Source: Lentinus brumalis (taxonomy: Eukaryota; Basidiomycota; Agaricomycetes; Polyporales; Polyporaceae). Taken from it: 64,000 bases of DNA. The notes under the pieces were generated by a model. The model saw only the letters and a program-made list of their open reading frames with translations. It searched no databases and had not been told where the DNA came from. The stretch spans positions 1,302,001 through 1,366,000 of the forward strand of contig MARA01000008.1 of assembly GCA_001792895.1 (NCBI GenBank). Direction: 5' to 3'. Every line of letters begins with the position of its first letter. The stretch's first letter is position 1. Positions 45,536 to 57,059 of the stretch are shown here, one piece after another. The position numbers and the translations under genes were made by a program.

Positions 45536-48500
45536 GACCAAGGCCGGAGGGAGTGTACCGCGACGAAAAGGAGGGTCTGGAGGAGGGGCGGGGCGCACGT
45601 TGAGTCGTCATGCTCGTGCGACCCAATATAGGCGGGGGGCCATACTCTGATCGACCACTGAGGCCTGAGGTTACGATGTTCTAAGGGGTATAGCGGCGAA
45701 GTTTAGGGTATAGCGCGCGCCATGAAGCATTTACGCGAGCACGATATGCCACAGGCCCACAAACTCTATCACGACGACCATGGAGTGACAGGAGATAAGG
45801 GAACAAACTCACAGTCTGGTTTGTGCATCGCCGGGTCCTCTTGCATCGGGAATAATGCTCGATCGCGAATTTTGGCCAAACCGCTTTTGCTCGTGCGTTT
45901 GCTTGCGCAGTCGCCTTGGAAATGCATACCACTCCAGTACAGTATACTTGCCACTCGTGCTAGAGCCAGCGCCTCGATGATACCACGGGAGCACGTCAGA
46001 TCAGCCACTAGCATGATCGGCTCGGCAATGCGCTTTTCGAAAGGCCACAGGAAGGTCAGAGGGCTGGCTTCCTACTTAGCACATCAATACCGTACATGGG
46101 GGCGTCGTACCTAGCGACGGGTACAACTCTGGTCGACCTTCGAGAATGCTGCTCGATCGAGAGTTCAGGTACAGCCGCTACGAGGGCACCTCTCCGGGTT
46201 GTGCGGATGTGGATGACGGGTTCCCATTATACCACGGCGACGATAAGGCAAAACAAGGCTAATAAAAGAGATTCAGTGAACGTTGGAAGGACAAATCCGC
46301 ATGCATCGGCCTGCGAAGGGTGTGCCTGATCCTAAAGGTGACTCGGACATTGGCCCTTGGCGTACCGTTCAATCCTTTTGATTCTCCACGTTACGCGGGA
46401 ACACCACAAGATTTCCCTCTTGTGATCTCGCGACCACCAGCTGGCGACCACCGATGTCGTGGTTATTGAGTCGAAGTCGCACAGTAAGTATGCCGGCGGC
46501 TAGGAGACGCCCATGCGCTCCTTATCGCTACCACATAGTACCACAGAGCATGGCCGTATCGGCTGTGCAGACAGGATGTGATCTGACAGCTCACCGCTGG
46601 GGTCTCAGGAACGGCCTGAAGAGCGTCGTTTTAATGAGCGATAACGACCGTCGGAAGCCTACGAAAAGAGCGCGTACAGGTCAGGTAGGATTACACCCAC
46701 GTGCGAGGAAACTCACATGCGTATGACTTGGGAAGATGGCCATGGCCATTTCTCCTGTTCGCCGTGGCAGACCCGGCATGTTCATGTCCTGCGACGTCGA
46801 GATCGGCCGCGAGACCACTAACAACTTCGGTTCCAACTTGACGTCTCCCTTGAAGTTGCGGGGAGAATGCATGTATGCGTGAAGTCGAGCTGAGGCACGC
46901 AGATGGATGCACTCGAGTCTCGAGGTGCCCTAGAAGCACAATCGAGGCGTAACTTGAAGTGACTCGCCACGGAGGAACCCCAGTGACTGCGTGACGTGTC
47001 TTGCGCAATCATCGAGCTCGCGCCTTGTCCTCCGAGTCCGCATCCGCTGTATATCTCTGTCAAATAATCAGCGATCTATATCTTGGTCAACATCTAGAAG
47101 AAGAATGGAGCAGCTTACTTATATCTCTCTGCGGCCACACATTCACTTGACCAAACCACAGAGGGCCCTATCGCCAGAGATTTTATGTAAGTGATAAGTA
47201 GGTAAGTAGCCGATACCAGGATCAATCTGAGAGCGTACTGTGAAGCTAAGCCTTCATGGCGCCGATGCGGCGGACCTGGTAGTCTCGAAAGCTTGCCGTC
47301 GACCAACGTCGCGGCCACTCTCGCAAGTCGAAAACTGCTGCTTGATTGCTGCGGTGCAAGTCAGGCACCAAAAGCGACTCGGTCTGACTCGAGGTGAACC
47401 AATTCAATGAATCTGAGACCGCCTCCCAAGTTCGTATTCATCATGCTTCCCCTCAACCGTGACCGTAAGTACTTATCACTGTGCTTCTTACCCGCTCTGC
47501 AGCGAGTCGAACAAAGGTATGTATGCAGTTGCAGTCGAGTATGCTTCCAAGTTGCGTGTCATCTGACCGGTTCAAGTCCTATCCAGACTCGTTTTCCATG
47601 CGGCCCACTGAAATGTGTCTTCCCATCTAACCCGAGGCGGAAGGAGAAACCATTACCATCTGCGGTGCGCTATGGACTCTGATATGATTGATGTGCGACT
47701 CCAACACATCTGGCGTGAATTCAGAGGTTCCATCTATGTAGGTTGTCCGCAACGCAGTCACACAATGATTCTGAGAACCCCACTTTAGACAGCGACAGAT
47801 AACTCCGTGGTCAGCCGGTTCTCAGAGAGTAACGAATCTGCTGTCTTGGTAGGACTTGTGCCGCCCGATAGTCTCTCCATGCCGAGGTCCTTCTGTCTAA
47901 TGCGATTGGCCGGAGCTATCTCAACCGCAAGCACAAGATGCTCTGCTTTTACAGAAAGAGTAGCACTTACGTTCTCGCACGTTCGAGACCGCCCATACAC
48001 TGCCGCTGTCCACCTTCATTCGCTCGAAGTAAGCTCTCCCCTCGTCATACACATCTGAAATGGCTCATCTTCGACCTGGCAGAACTTTGGACCTGGAGGC
48101 AGCGATAAGGCATTCAGCGAAGAACTTCTATGACCCAGTGAGCATACAAAACTTCTTGGTAGAGCTCGCTTGACGTCGTGAGGTTCTCAGAAGGTGCTAT
48201 TGCAAGCTATCCGAGCTGTAACGTCACATTCGGCGGGGTTCGTGCCCCAGCTCGCCTTCTGGACACTCCGGGATTCCCTCTTTCTCCTCGGGGATGCGTC
48301 TGTTTCTTTGGGGCGTAGCGTCCGGCACGGCTCCCCCTTTGTCATCTTCTTGACTACTCCCCGCAGCCTGCAGGAAACAGACTGCCATCGGCGACGTGGG
48401 TTCGTTGGACGTCATTTCTGCTTGTGGGACGGAGACGGCTAACTTCTCGTGCTGCGAGGTGTCATAAGGTAGTGCTTGTGGCGAGGAGTACTCTCGAACT

Positions 48501-48548
48501 GGCTCCTCACCCATAAGCACACACCGCCCTTTTGTATTTTCCGCCCGT
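45536..48548. other. intergenic between divergently placed membrane-protein genes
   Basis: A TATA-like TATATT on the minus strand at about 45626 is suitably placed for paralogue 1. The remaining 2.9 kb has no supported gene. An open minus-strand stretch near 46691-47063 and a P450-tail-like string near 47785-48000 were considered and not accepted. Confidence 0.45.
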
Positions 48549-50711
48549 ATGTCTTCATCCGACCGCGACCAGGAGGCCATCGAGGTGGCTGACGAGAAGT
48601 CCATCTCGCACTTCGAGTACGCTCCGGATGTGCTCGACGCGCCGTCCCGCAATGCCCCTCCTCATCTTGCGAAGCTGTGGAGAAAATTGGACCTTCTCGT
48701 TCTCCCCATTATTAGCATCATTTACTTCCTATTCTCGTTGGTGCGTATGTGCCCGTGTGTATCCGATAGCCCGGATGCTGATGACGATTATGTTCAGGAT
48801 CGTTACAGTATCGGCAACGCTCGCGTTGCAGGCATGCAAGACGCACTTCAGATAACGGATGAGCAGGTGAGCCCGAGTATCAACATTTGATGCTCTACGC
48901 CGGTTGACACGATGAATAGTACAGCATCGCGCTCACTGCGCAATTGTTGTGAGTGAACACCGCCTTTTTGCGACCGACGCAACTCCGTATTGACCCGAAA
49001 TGCAGACCTCAGATGCTCGTTCAGATCCCGTCGAACCACATGCTGATTGTGAGCAGTAGACCAAGCATCTGACGCAATCCGCATTGAATGCGAGATAGGT
49101 CGTTGGTCCGCGTATTGTTATGCCGAGTATGATACTTTGCGGTGGTGTTGTCTGCGCTCTTCAAGGTAAGTATGTCGGATATCATACTTGGTGCGATTCC
49201 TTCTCACTTCTCACGCAGGGTTCATGACGAACTTTGCCGGGCTTGTGACATGTCGCTTCTTTATGGGTTTCTTCCAAGGTACGCCTTCCACTGGCAAGGA
49301 TATCGGTGGCGTCGACGCTGAGGTTCCGCGGTAGGTGGCCTGCTTCCGGGTGTTTCTTTCTACCTGGCTTCCTTCTACCCTCGGCGCAAGCTACAGCTTC
49401 GGTATGTTGTCCGAGTTTCTAGAGGCAGGGTATGTTTACAAGTCCAAATCGTAGCATCGCCATCATGCACTCAGCTCTCGCCTGCGCCTCCGCATTCTCC
49501 GGTCTGCTTTCAGCCGCTATCATTCACATGGATGGTATCGCAAACAAGCCAGGCTGGGCGTGGATCTTTCTGCTGGTGAGCTGCGGGTCTACGGTGCCTG
49601 TCCAATTCGGCTCAACTCACGCGTGATGGTACAGGAGGGCCTATTCATTGTCGTCATAGCTCTCCTTGCCTTCTTTCTCCTGCCGGACTCCCCGACAACA
49701 GCGCTGTCTTTCAATGACTCGGAGAAGGCCCTCATCGCCGATGCTCTCCAGGAAGACGGCATTCTCGTCCAAGGCGCTGAGAGGGGCCGCTTCTGGACTG
49801 AGTTTCGCCTTATCTTCACGCAACCACATATCATTTTACTCGTCCTAGTGGATATGTTCTATGGTACGAGTCTTGCATGTTCAAATGCCTTCCATCACTG
49901 ATCGTCCAGTAGACTCCACTCTCTCGAGTCTCGGAACGTCAGTGCATGAGCTCTTCTACTAGTATCTCTCGGATGCCATGCTGACGCGCCACAGATTCCT
50001 TCCAAGCATCGTCGGCAGCCTTGGATACGAGGGCTCCGTCGCGCAGCTGATGACTGTGCCTCCGTTTGCCGTCAGCGGCATCCGTACGTAATATTGTGTT
50101 CTACCCATACTTCTCCTTTCAGAACAGCCTTGTTACTTAGTGGCCATCCTCACCGCACTCGTCGCCGATCGCTACGCGGTTCGTGGGATGACGATGATCA
50201 TCTTGGGTACTATGGCCACCATCGGCTTCGCGTTGTTCCTAGGCAAGTCCGCCTTCTGTCGCCTACTGAATAGCAGCTAACTCACGCGATCGATTCAGTA
50301 TCATACGAGAACGGTACTCGTTACGGATCGCTCTTCCTCATAGTTCCCGGCGTGTTCTGCATCGGGCCTCCACTTGGTGCCTGGATCGCGAACAACACCG
50401 CGCCCCTCGTCCGCCGCGCGACTGCACTCGCGCTCGCCTCGACCATTCGCAACATTGGGTCCATCGTCTCGATGTGGTTGTTCGGCTCGATCTCTGCGCC
50501 GCCACGCTATACGTCTGCATCAATCACACTACTCGTGTTCCAGGTCGGGACAGTGGTGTGCGTCGCGGGTGCGCTAGTGCATGTTTGGAGGGAGAACAAG
50601 AGGAAGGCGCGCAGGCGGATCGAGTGGAGGGCGAGTCAAGGGATGACAGGCGAGCCTCCGCGTGAGGTGCCAGTGAGGAATGAGAGTATTTGGTTCGAGT
50701 ATGTCATGTAG
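48549..50711 (+). CDS. MFS permease, anion:cation symporter (Dal5/allantoate-like) type
   Basis: Thirteen exons: 48549-48740, 48798-48866, 48920-48948, 49006-49048, 49099-49165, 49219-49278, 49335-49401, 49455-49575, 49635-49863, 49910-49937, 49995-50083, 50141-50242, 50299-50711; 502 aa. A plasma-membrane 12-TM importer of organic anions (allantoate, nicotinate, vitamins) is the usual role in this family; the substrate is not predictable. Signatures: LWRKLDLLVLPIISIIYFL, DRYSIGNARVAGMQ, LPQMLVQIPSNHML, GPRIVMPSMI, GLVTCRFFMGFFQ, FYPRRKLQLRIAI, LADRY-type loop (LVADRYAVRG) and RYGSLFLIVPGVF. Exons of 28-29 nt are needed to hold frame. The intron at 50243-50298 uses a GC donor (AG|GCAAGT). The normal DRTNIGNA reads DRYSIGNA. 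Confidence 0.93.
50243..50298 (+). other. GC-AG intron in the MFS gene
   Basis: The donor reads CCTAG|GCAAGTCC, a textbook GC donor with otherwise perfect consensus, and the acceptor is GATTCAG. Splicing joins ALFL to VSYENGTRYGS in phase. No GT donor nearby preserves frame. Confidence 0.75.
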
Positions 50712-50996
50712 GTTCGCCATCTGATACATAGTGTAACGTGATGGACATGCATCTTGAAAGAGTGGACTGTATTGCGTCTAGCGGCGGAGGTCTCCAAACG
50801 CCGCTATATAATGACTGCATCTCCAACGGGGCCTGTGCAAGGCGCGAAGTATGACCGAGACTTCAAGCTGATCATCGTTGAGAATCAAGATACGGATATA
50901 CACTTCGTCATGCTGTACTCTTGTCAGTTGCTCTATTGGCCGAGATTACGGAGGACTTCTGAGACGGAGCGCAACAGACTAGAAGATCTGCATAGG

Positions 50997-52448
50997 CTAA
51001 GAAGTAGGCCCCCTGGTCCACGTCTCGCGTCCCATCTCCACGTCGCTATTGTGCCATTCTGAGGGCTCCGCGCCGCCAATATGCTCGGCCTCCGTGCAAG
51101 TCGGGCAACGAAGGTCTTTCCCCAAGTGCAGGGTCATCGAGAGGGAGAGCCCGTCCGCAGACACCGAATGTGTGCTCCTTGCCCGTACGATGAGCGAGCA
51201 AAACACAATGGCCTGGTGTGCAGAACGTTATTGTGAGTACCCGCCGCGCTGACCCTGGCTATCTCACTCACGGATACCGCTGGGAACTGATAGATATGGT
51301 GAGCGGGAGCACTTGACCAGGTTGTGTATGTACGACTGACGCACCGGGTTCACGAAAATGAAGAAGAGACTGGTTCGGCTACTCAGGATGAGAGCAAGGA
51401 GATATGCACAGTATATGGCCGCTGTTAGATTGTAGGTGAACAAGCATTGTTCCTTTGGGGGATCGTGCGCAAATCGTACCTGACTGTATCAGCACTTCCA
51501 GTACTTGGCTCATTACCGAACCTCCAGACCGGGATTGTGAGAACGAGGAAAGGCGGAAGACCCCCGAGGAGATGCGCCATATGCGCCACCATATCAACCC
51601 TGTAGCACCTTGGCATGTCGCCGCTGAGCTGAAGCAGCCGTGAATTATACGCACCAGAACACGTCACGTTCAGACAGAGCGTGGTGATGAGGTAGTACCG
51701 AAGAGTGGATGAGCTGACTAACCCAGACGCCTGTACTCTACCGAGCGGGAGGGCGGCCAGAGCGAGAGCTCCGAACACTGACAAGCACTCGATCAGCATA
51801 CCTTGCGGATGGTGGGAGGGACGGCGAAGGGACTGACCCAGATTCACTAGAACGAGGCAGCCGGGAAGTGCGATCACGGCCACGCGCTTGTCCCAGATTG
51901 CATACGTCCGATATACCTAGAATAGTTTGGTACGGGGTGAGCATGAGGTCAACCACCCGGTGTACTCACAATAATAGTGTCCAGGATCAAGGGAAGAACG
52001 ACATCAGCAACATTCTTGCATATGTCTAGGGCCGTCCTTGCATCCAGGTAATAGGTGAGCGGGTCCGCACGCTCACCCGGCTTGACATGGAACGCCTGGT
52101 ATGCGCGGACAAGCCCAAGTGCGAGATCCTGCTCAAACAGGTCAGCATTCCGAGAACCGTTTTCTCATGCGGGACGTACGCTCATCGTAAGAATGAATAT
52201 CAGAGCACAGGCAACAGGTAGCCATGGCGGTGAGGATCCAGCCTTCCAGTCTCGCCACAAGACGGTCGCGCATTGCGGAACATACATCAAGTACGCTCCT
52301 GTAAGGATAGTAGCGCAGGATCAGGGCATAGTGACCGGTCTGAGCGCGAATAACGTCACTGACCTGTGGCAAGCAGCTGTAGCCACGTACCAACCAGCTC
52401 TCCGGTAGCAATGTTGAGCTCTCCGGTGGCAATATCGAGCTCAGCCAT
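50997..52448 (-). CDS. multi-pass membrane protein, paralogue 2
   Basis: Nine exons: 52448-52364, 52298-52180, 52128-51970, 51916-51838, 51777-51655, 51599-51480, 51421-51345, 51286-51272, 51212-50997; 330 aa. Exon lengths 159, 79 and 120 equal those of paralogue 1, and landmarks align (AYLMYVPQC, VRAYQAFHV, VYRTYAIWD, GLIWWRIWRI, FIFVNP). The 15-nt eighth exon (FPAVS) is fixed by alignment to paralogue 1, where the same place reads VPPVA without the extra split. The N-terminus has a tandem 21-nt duplication giving LDIATGE-LNIATGE. The C-terminal tail is short, Cys-containing (LRCPTCTEAEH) and unlike paralogue 1. Function unknown. Confidence 0.85.
52385..52438 (-). repeat. 21-bp in-frame tandem duplication at the N-terminus
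   Basis: On the coding strand CTCGATATTGCCACCGGAGA is followed at once by CTCAACATTGCTACCGGAGA (each plus a final G), duplicating seven codons. Three or so substitutions separate the copies, so the duplication is not brand new. Confidence 0.85.
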
Positions 52449-52979
52449 AGTCGCATGCCCACTGGCACATGGAGGTAGGAACCAGAGTAGAGGGACCTCG
52501 GCTGCGACACCCCAAGACCTTTGTCGAAGTAGTGTGCTTCCGACGTATCCGAGTGACGGATCGCGCAGTCCGCAACATTGATCAAGGGATTGCTTGGGCG
52601 GCCGCGCAGCTTTCGCTCCAGGAGAGGTCGACCCTAAGGCCATCGTCACAAGCGATAGACCTCGACAAGAACGAGCCGAGTGATGTCGATGTTCCCGGGG
52701 ATAATCCATGAGCAAGAACTCTGGTGCCATGAGTAGAGAGAGTCACTTGACGGACGACGGACGTTTGACGACGGTCAGGTAGGTATTGAGCTGGGCTGTG
52801 ACAAAGTAAGACCAGCCTGGGACTTGCACGAAGCTGTCAACATGTGGCAGGCCGTTACCTAGGTTATGACTAGCACACCAATGCTATGAAGAGCACCACC
52901 CTGCCGAAAGTTATGAGTCCTGCTCGTCCGTTTAGGCACTAGGCCGGGTTATATTCACCGCAGTCGGGCTGTACAGAGT
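52449..52979. other. intergenic between paralogue 2 and the P450 stop
   Basis: Contains the upstream region of paralogue 2 and the 3' end of the P450 gene. No additional gene is supported. Confidence 0.5.
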
Positions 52980-55687
52980 TTACACGCGAGAGATGACGAC
53001 GGGAAACTCCGGTTTCTTGGAAGTCGAGCCCTTGACTGACGGCGACACGACTCCACCGAGCCTCCAGATGACCTCCTTGTCAGACGGGGCGAACTCGAAC
53101 GCAAGCACGAGGTGCGCAAGCGCGATTCCTGGGAGGAAAGATGAGATGAGCGACGACTATGGAAGGGAAGGCAGTTGGGTGGAAGACGCACTCATCTCGG
53201 TGAGTGCCATGTTGTATCCACTGTCATGGCGGTCAGGAGAAGTTCGTGCGTTGAGGGTTAGACAGAACTCACATGCAAGAGCGCGGTCCGGCAACGAAGG
53301 TCATCCTAACGATACCCCATGTCAGATTGAGTGGACGCACATCGGCCCAGGCGGGAATCACTCACGTATTCGCGAACACATTCGGTATGTGCGCATCGGC
53401 CACGCTCGCCGGGAGCTGCCCGAGCCACCGCTCAGGCTTCCACTCGTGCGCATCCGGTCCCCAGATCTCCTTGTCGCGGTTGAGGCCGAGGATGTTCACC
53501 CACACCATTGTGTGCGCCGGAACGACAAGCTCGGTGATCGTCCGTCCGTCAGTGCCCTGAATTGGGGTGCCGAGAGGGAGGACCGTGTCTTGTTCCGCCC
53601 TGTAGACGTCATCAGCGCCTGCAAGCAGAGGGAGAGACAGATGCGTACACTCTTGGGGAGAGGTGGAAGGAGGGGTACATCCGGATGGTCTCGCGCACGA
53701 CGGCTTCGAGGTACGGCAGGTTCGTGTAGGTGTCGTAGTCGAAATCTGCCAGCGTGCGCCCTGAACCTGCTGTAGCGTCAAGCAGCTCCTGTCGAAGCTT
53801 CGCCTGAGCTTCCGGGTGCTGTGCCAGTACCTCGATTGCGCGTGTGATCGAAGTCGACGTCGTGTCGGTGGCAGCGAGGAGGAGAAGGCTGGCGTACGAG
53901 GTCGCTCAGCATCAGAAACGTCTGGTCAAAGTAGTGGGACATACGACATGTGGCCGATCATGTCATCCTCGGTCATCGCGTCCGGACCAGAGAGCATGTT
54001 CTGTTGCACTGCAGGCGCTCCATCAGGGACTGTTCTCCGAGCAGACCAAGGCAGAGTTACTCACAGAGCACGCTCATGAGATCCTTCCCCTCTCCGACTT
54101 CCCGCGCGAGCGAATCGCCGCCGTGCTTGAGCATCTCCTTCTTCCGGCGCAGCACCTGCTGCGAGGTTGAATACACGCTGTCAGATATCGCGCGCATGTG
54201 GCGCAGCGCAGGCCACGGGAGGACGCCGGTCGCCCACTGGAGGAACGACAATGGGAACGTCCGCCGCAGCCAAGGCAGCAGCGGGCGCCAGGGATGCAGT
54301 TTCACGATTGTCGGACTGCAGACGTGTCAGCGGGGTGCCGGCACAACATCCCAGAGGACGAGTGTGGATATGACCTACCCAAACTCCTTCAGCGCGCGGC
54401 TGTAGTCTGTGCCGTCCTCCGCTCCCAATGAGCCGAAGGAGGTCCCGAGCGCCGCACGACCTACGCTCTCAAGCGTGTACCTGCTCAAGTACTGGGACAC
54501 GTCGATCTCGGTACGTGGTGCAGTGGTCTTCTCTTTGAGAACGCTTGTGAGCTATAGCACGTAAGTACCCCTTCTTCCCATGTACGGTATCAGACAAACC
54601 TCTGCAGCGACACGGTTAAACGTAGGAATCATCTCCCTGAGATACCGAACAGAAAACACAGGGTTGAGTTGCTTCCGATGTCTGGTATGTTCCTTGCCTG
54701 CATCAGCGCCATGTCAGTTCAAAACGTGTGATGGATTGACTAGGCACGAACCTCGCACGGAAGTCAATCCTGGTCCAAAGACAGAACGCATCGTGCTGGA
54801 GAGTATGTTAGATAACCGACATGAGCACTCGGCGGGTGTCCGACGAGCTATAGCCTGCAGCCTGGAGGTGCACTCTGTGATGTGCGCGGCACCGGACGGG
54901 TCGCCGTATACCGGGGCTATCAGGAGCCAGCACCCGTAAGTATGTCATCCCCGCACCATGCCGTGAGCTTCCGCAAGCTGCATAGAGCCCCCCATGCGCA
55001 GCAGCACGATGTGCGACTTACGCCATTCCTTCAGATCCCTTCCACAGACAAGGACGCATGTATGGCCCATCTCTGTGGAACGTGTCAAGGCAGCGAACGT
55101 GTTTTGAGCGGGACCTTCGCGTCTCAGCCAAGCCCTCCAGATGTGGTTCGGGAGTCTGCTTCGTCTATGGGCGTCTCCAAGTCGAACAGACGCTCCTCAT
55201 GGTTCTTACGGCCCAGATAAAGCAAGGAGAGGAACGCACTCAGAGTTCCATCTCGGTAAATCGTATGCTTCCCGGTATGTACTGAACATCGCCGACAATG
55301 CGACCGGGTCTGACACTGCCAGATCGAGCTCCTGTGTTACACAAGAAAATCAGCTGAGCGGTCAACACATGTACATGCGAGCAACATACCCCAAGCCTCA
55401 TTGGGATCTTGATTGCACGCCCATAGGAAGTCAGCGCCTGCTCGCGGAAGGGTACGCAAAAAGGGCCGTGCATGCTCCGAGCACCTACACGCAAATCGAC
55501 ACCTATGAGCTCACAGCACGACATGCAAAGACGTGAATAGAGAAGGGTTCGACGTACCTGCCCAGAAAGACTCTGACGCCGGCCCTGGTACATTTCTCAG
55601 CGTGCTTTGTTTGATGCGCTTCCTCACATGGGGAAAGAGGATGACGAGGGGAATGATCGCGAGCACAAAGAGGACCAGGCTGATCAT
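52980..55687 (-). CDS. cytochrome P450 monooxygenase, with one doubtful junction
   Basis: Exons: 55687-55558, 55484-55390, 55331-55240, 54797-54752, 54697-54600, 54551-54379, 54315-54065, 54008-53945, 53888-53649, 53599-53366, 53305-53273, 53220-53192, 53128-52980; about 544 aa. A membrane anchor (MISLVLFVLAIIPLVILF) is followed by a PGP hinge, FGPGLTSVRGKEHTRHRKQL, the I-helix LLLLAATDTTS, the ExxR helix LEAVVRETIRMYP, WKPERWL and the heme loop FVAGPRSCIG split over two small exons. All catalytic features are present, so a haem-thiolate oxygenase of the ER membrane is certain. Exon 3 is the problem: the best donor (CTGA|GTGCGT) leaves the coding length at 1634, one base short, before a 442-nt intron. 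Restoring one base there gives the normal spacing to FGPGL. Confidence 0.9.
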
Positions 55688-56339
55688 GACGGGAACCGCC
55701 TGTGAACTGTAGGGCCTGACAGGAGTTTCGCGTCACGCAGGGTGCGGGCAGGAGACTTCGTCCGACACGGAGTATTAGAGGGGATGGCATAGGCGACCGG
55801 CGCGGACAATGACTGTGAGAAGCAGCACATCAGGGCGCACGCGATGCGATGCATGGTCGACAGAACCGTAGATAGCGATGGCGTCGCCAAAGCTGCCGGG
55901 TCGGAGGCGTTTCCCGGTCCGTCGTCTCGCAGCCTGATTACTTGCATCAGACCGAGAACTCTCTGGAGTGGAGTCGGGAATTGCTGAGAACCGGGAGGCT
56001 GGGATCACTGGGATCAAGGGCGGTCGTTCGCCAGGTCTCTGGGGTTATCCGCGTGGGATGGACCAGGATGGACCATGGGTCGCACTGCGCAGGATTGCCG
56101 CTTAGATCGTACATTTTTTGACAGATAGACGCGATCTGAGGCGGCACAGATTTCCACCTAGGTATTGTCAGTATTCCCTGTCTGCCTGAGCACTGGGAGG
56201 ACCTTACACTGGGTAGATGGATCATGGTGGTGGAAAGCTGAAATGTCGAGCACGAGACTCGAGAGGACAAGAGTACTTCTCATCTCGACATAGCATCGAT
56301 GGGGCAGCTCAGGTACAGCTATTAAGTTAACCTTTCATC
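55688..56339. other. intergenic, P450 upstream region
   Basis: Holds the P450 promoter and the upstream flank of the tRNA gene. Minus-strand open frames at 55684-55947 and 55947-56270 have no recognisable content. Confidence 0.5.
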
Positions 56340-56421
56340 GGCCGGCTGGCCTAATGGTTAAGGCGTCAGTTTCCGGTATGGAATCAGCTGAAGATTCTGG
56401 GTTCGACTCCCAGGTTGGTCG
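56340..56421 (+). tRNA. tRNA-Arg(CCG): tRNA-Arg (anticodon CCG) with a 9-nt intron
   Basis: A complete cloverleaf can be drawn by hand. The acceptor stem GGCCGGC (56340-56346) pairs with GTTGGTC (56114 offset, i.e. 56414-56420) using three G-U pairs, with discriminator G. The D-arm is GCC..GGC around TAATGGTTAA. The anticodon stem TCAGT (56366-56370) pairs with GCTGA (56387-56391), the loop is TTCCGG..A with anticodon CCG at 56373-56375, and a 9-nt intron TATGGAATC (56377-56385) sits in the canonical place after position 37. The variable loop is AGATT, and the T-arm is CTGGG TTCGACT CCCAG. A and B boxes (TGGCCTAATGG, GGTTCGACTCC) are intact, and a TTTT terminator lies at 56442-56445. It reads CGG codons. 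Confidence 0.93.
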
Positions 56422-56441
56422 CATAATGGTTGGGATTTCCC

Positions 56442-56445
56442 TTTT
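56442..56445 (+). terminator. RNA polymerase III T-run
   Basis: A TTTT tract about 20 nt past the tRNA 3' end, the standard Pol III stop signal. Confidence 0.6.
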
Positions 56446-57059
56446 GATGGTTCGCGAGGATTGATCTTTTTCGGCGATTCGACAGCCCCACCCGAATGGC
56501 GACGCTCCACGCAAATTCTCCTGGAGGATGCCCGCACATTGACGCGGATGACGTCTACGACCACCATTGAGATGCATCTCTAGGTTTGTACATTCCGTGC
56601 AGTCTCATAATAATCATACACGCACACTGTTGAACATGTACTAGTACAATGTACATTACTGTACGCTGCGGGTCATCCGGGCGCCGCCTCAGGCCTCAGT
56701 TCTGGTCACTGACCAGGGACCTGATGCAAGTCAACAACAATTAAGCACTGTCTGGCCGGCCCGGGGAGTACCGCACGGTGTCCATATGTCCGAGTCCCAA
56801 CCTGCGGAACCGAAGTCGCTCTCACCCAACCTGGTATCGAGCGATAAGTAGTTCGCTCCGACGATATCGAAGGTGAGCCTGAGGCATCCTGGAACTTCTA
56901 TGATTACATACATCCCCGGTACAAAAGAAGGTGGTCATATCTACACGTACAATGAGACGAGCGAAGAGGAGTTCAAGATACATACGAGAGTCAATGATAC
57001 AGTCAGTCAGCGAAAGAAAAGGGGAGAGAACGGGACAACCCGTGCAGGAAAAATCCCAT
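56446..57059. other. intergenic, 3' flank of the DHA2 transporter
   Basis: No gene is supported. Short repeats of TGTAC occur near 56630-56665. Confidence 0.55.

Noticed and set aside
47560..47595. B-box-like GGTTCAAGTCC suggesting a second tRNA
   Set aside because: Flanking bases do not form a T-stem and no A box or acceptor stem is present.
47785..48060. Possible P450 C-terminal remnant on the minus strand
   Set aside because: The strings EHLVLAVEIAPA and GRSRTC recall the P450 at 52980, but spacing in the haem-like motif is wrong and no further exons align. Too weak without an alignment.
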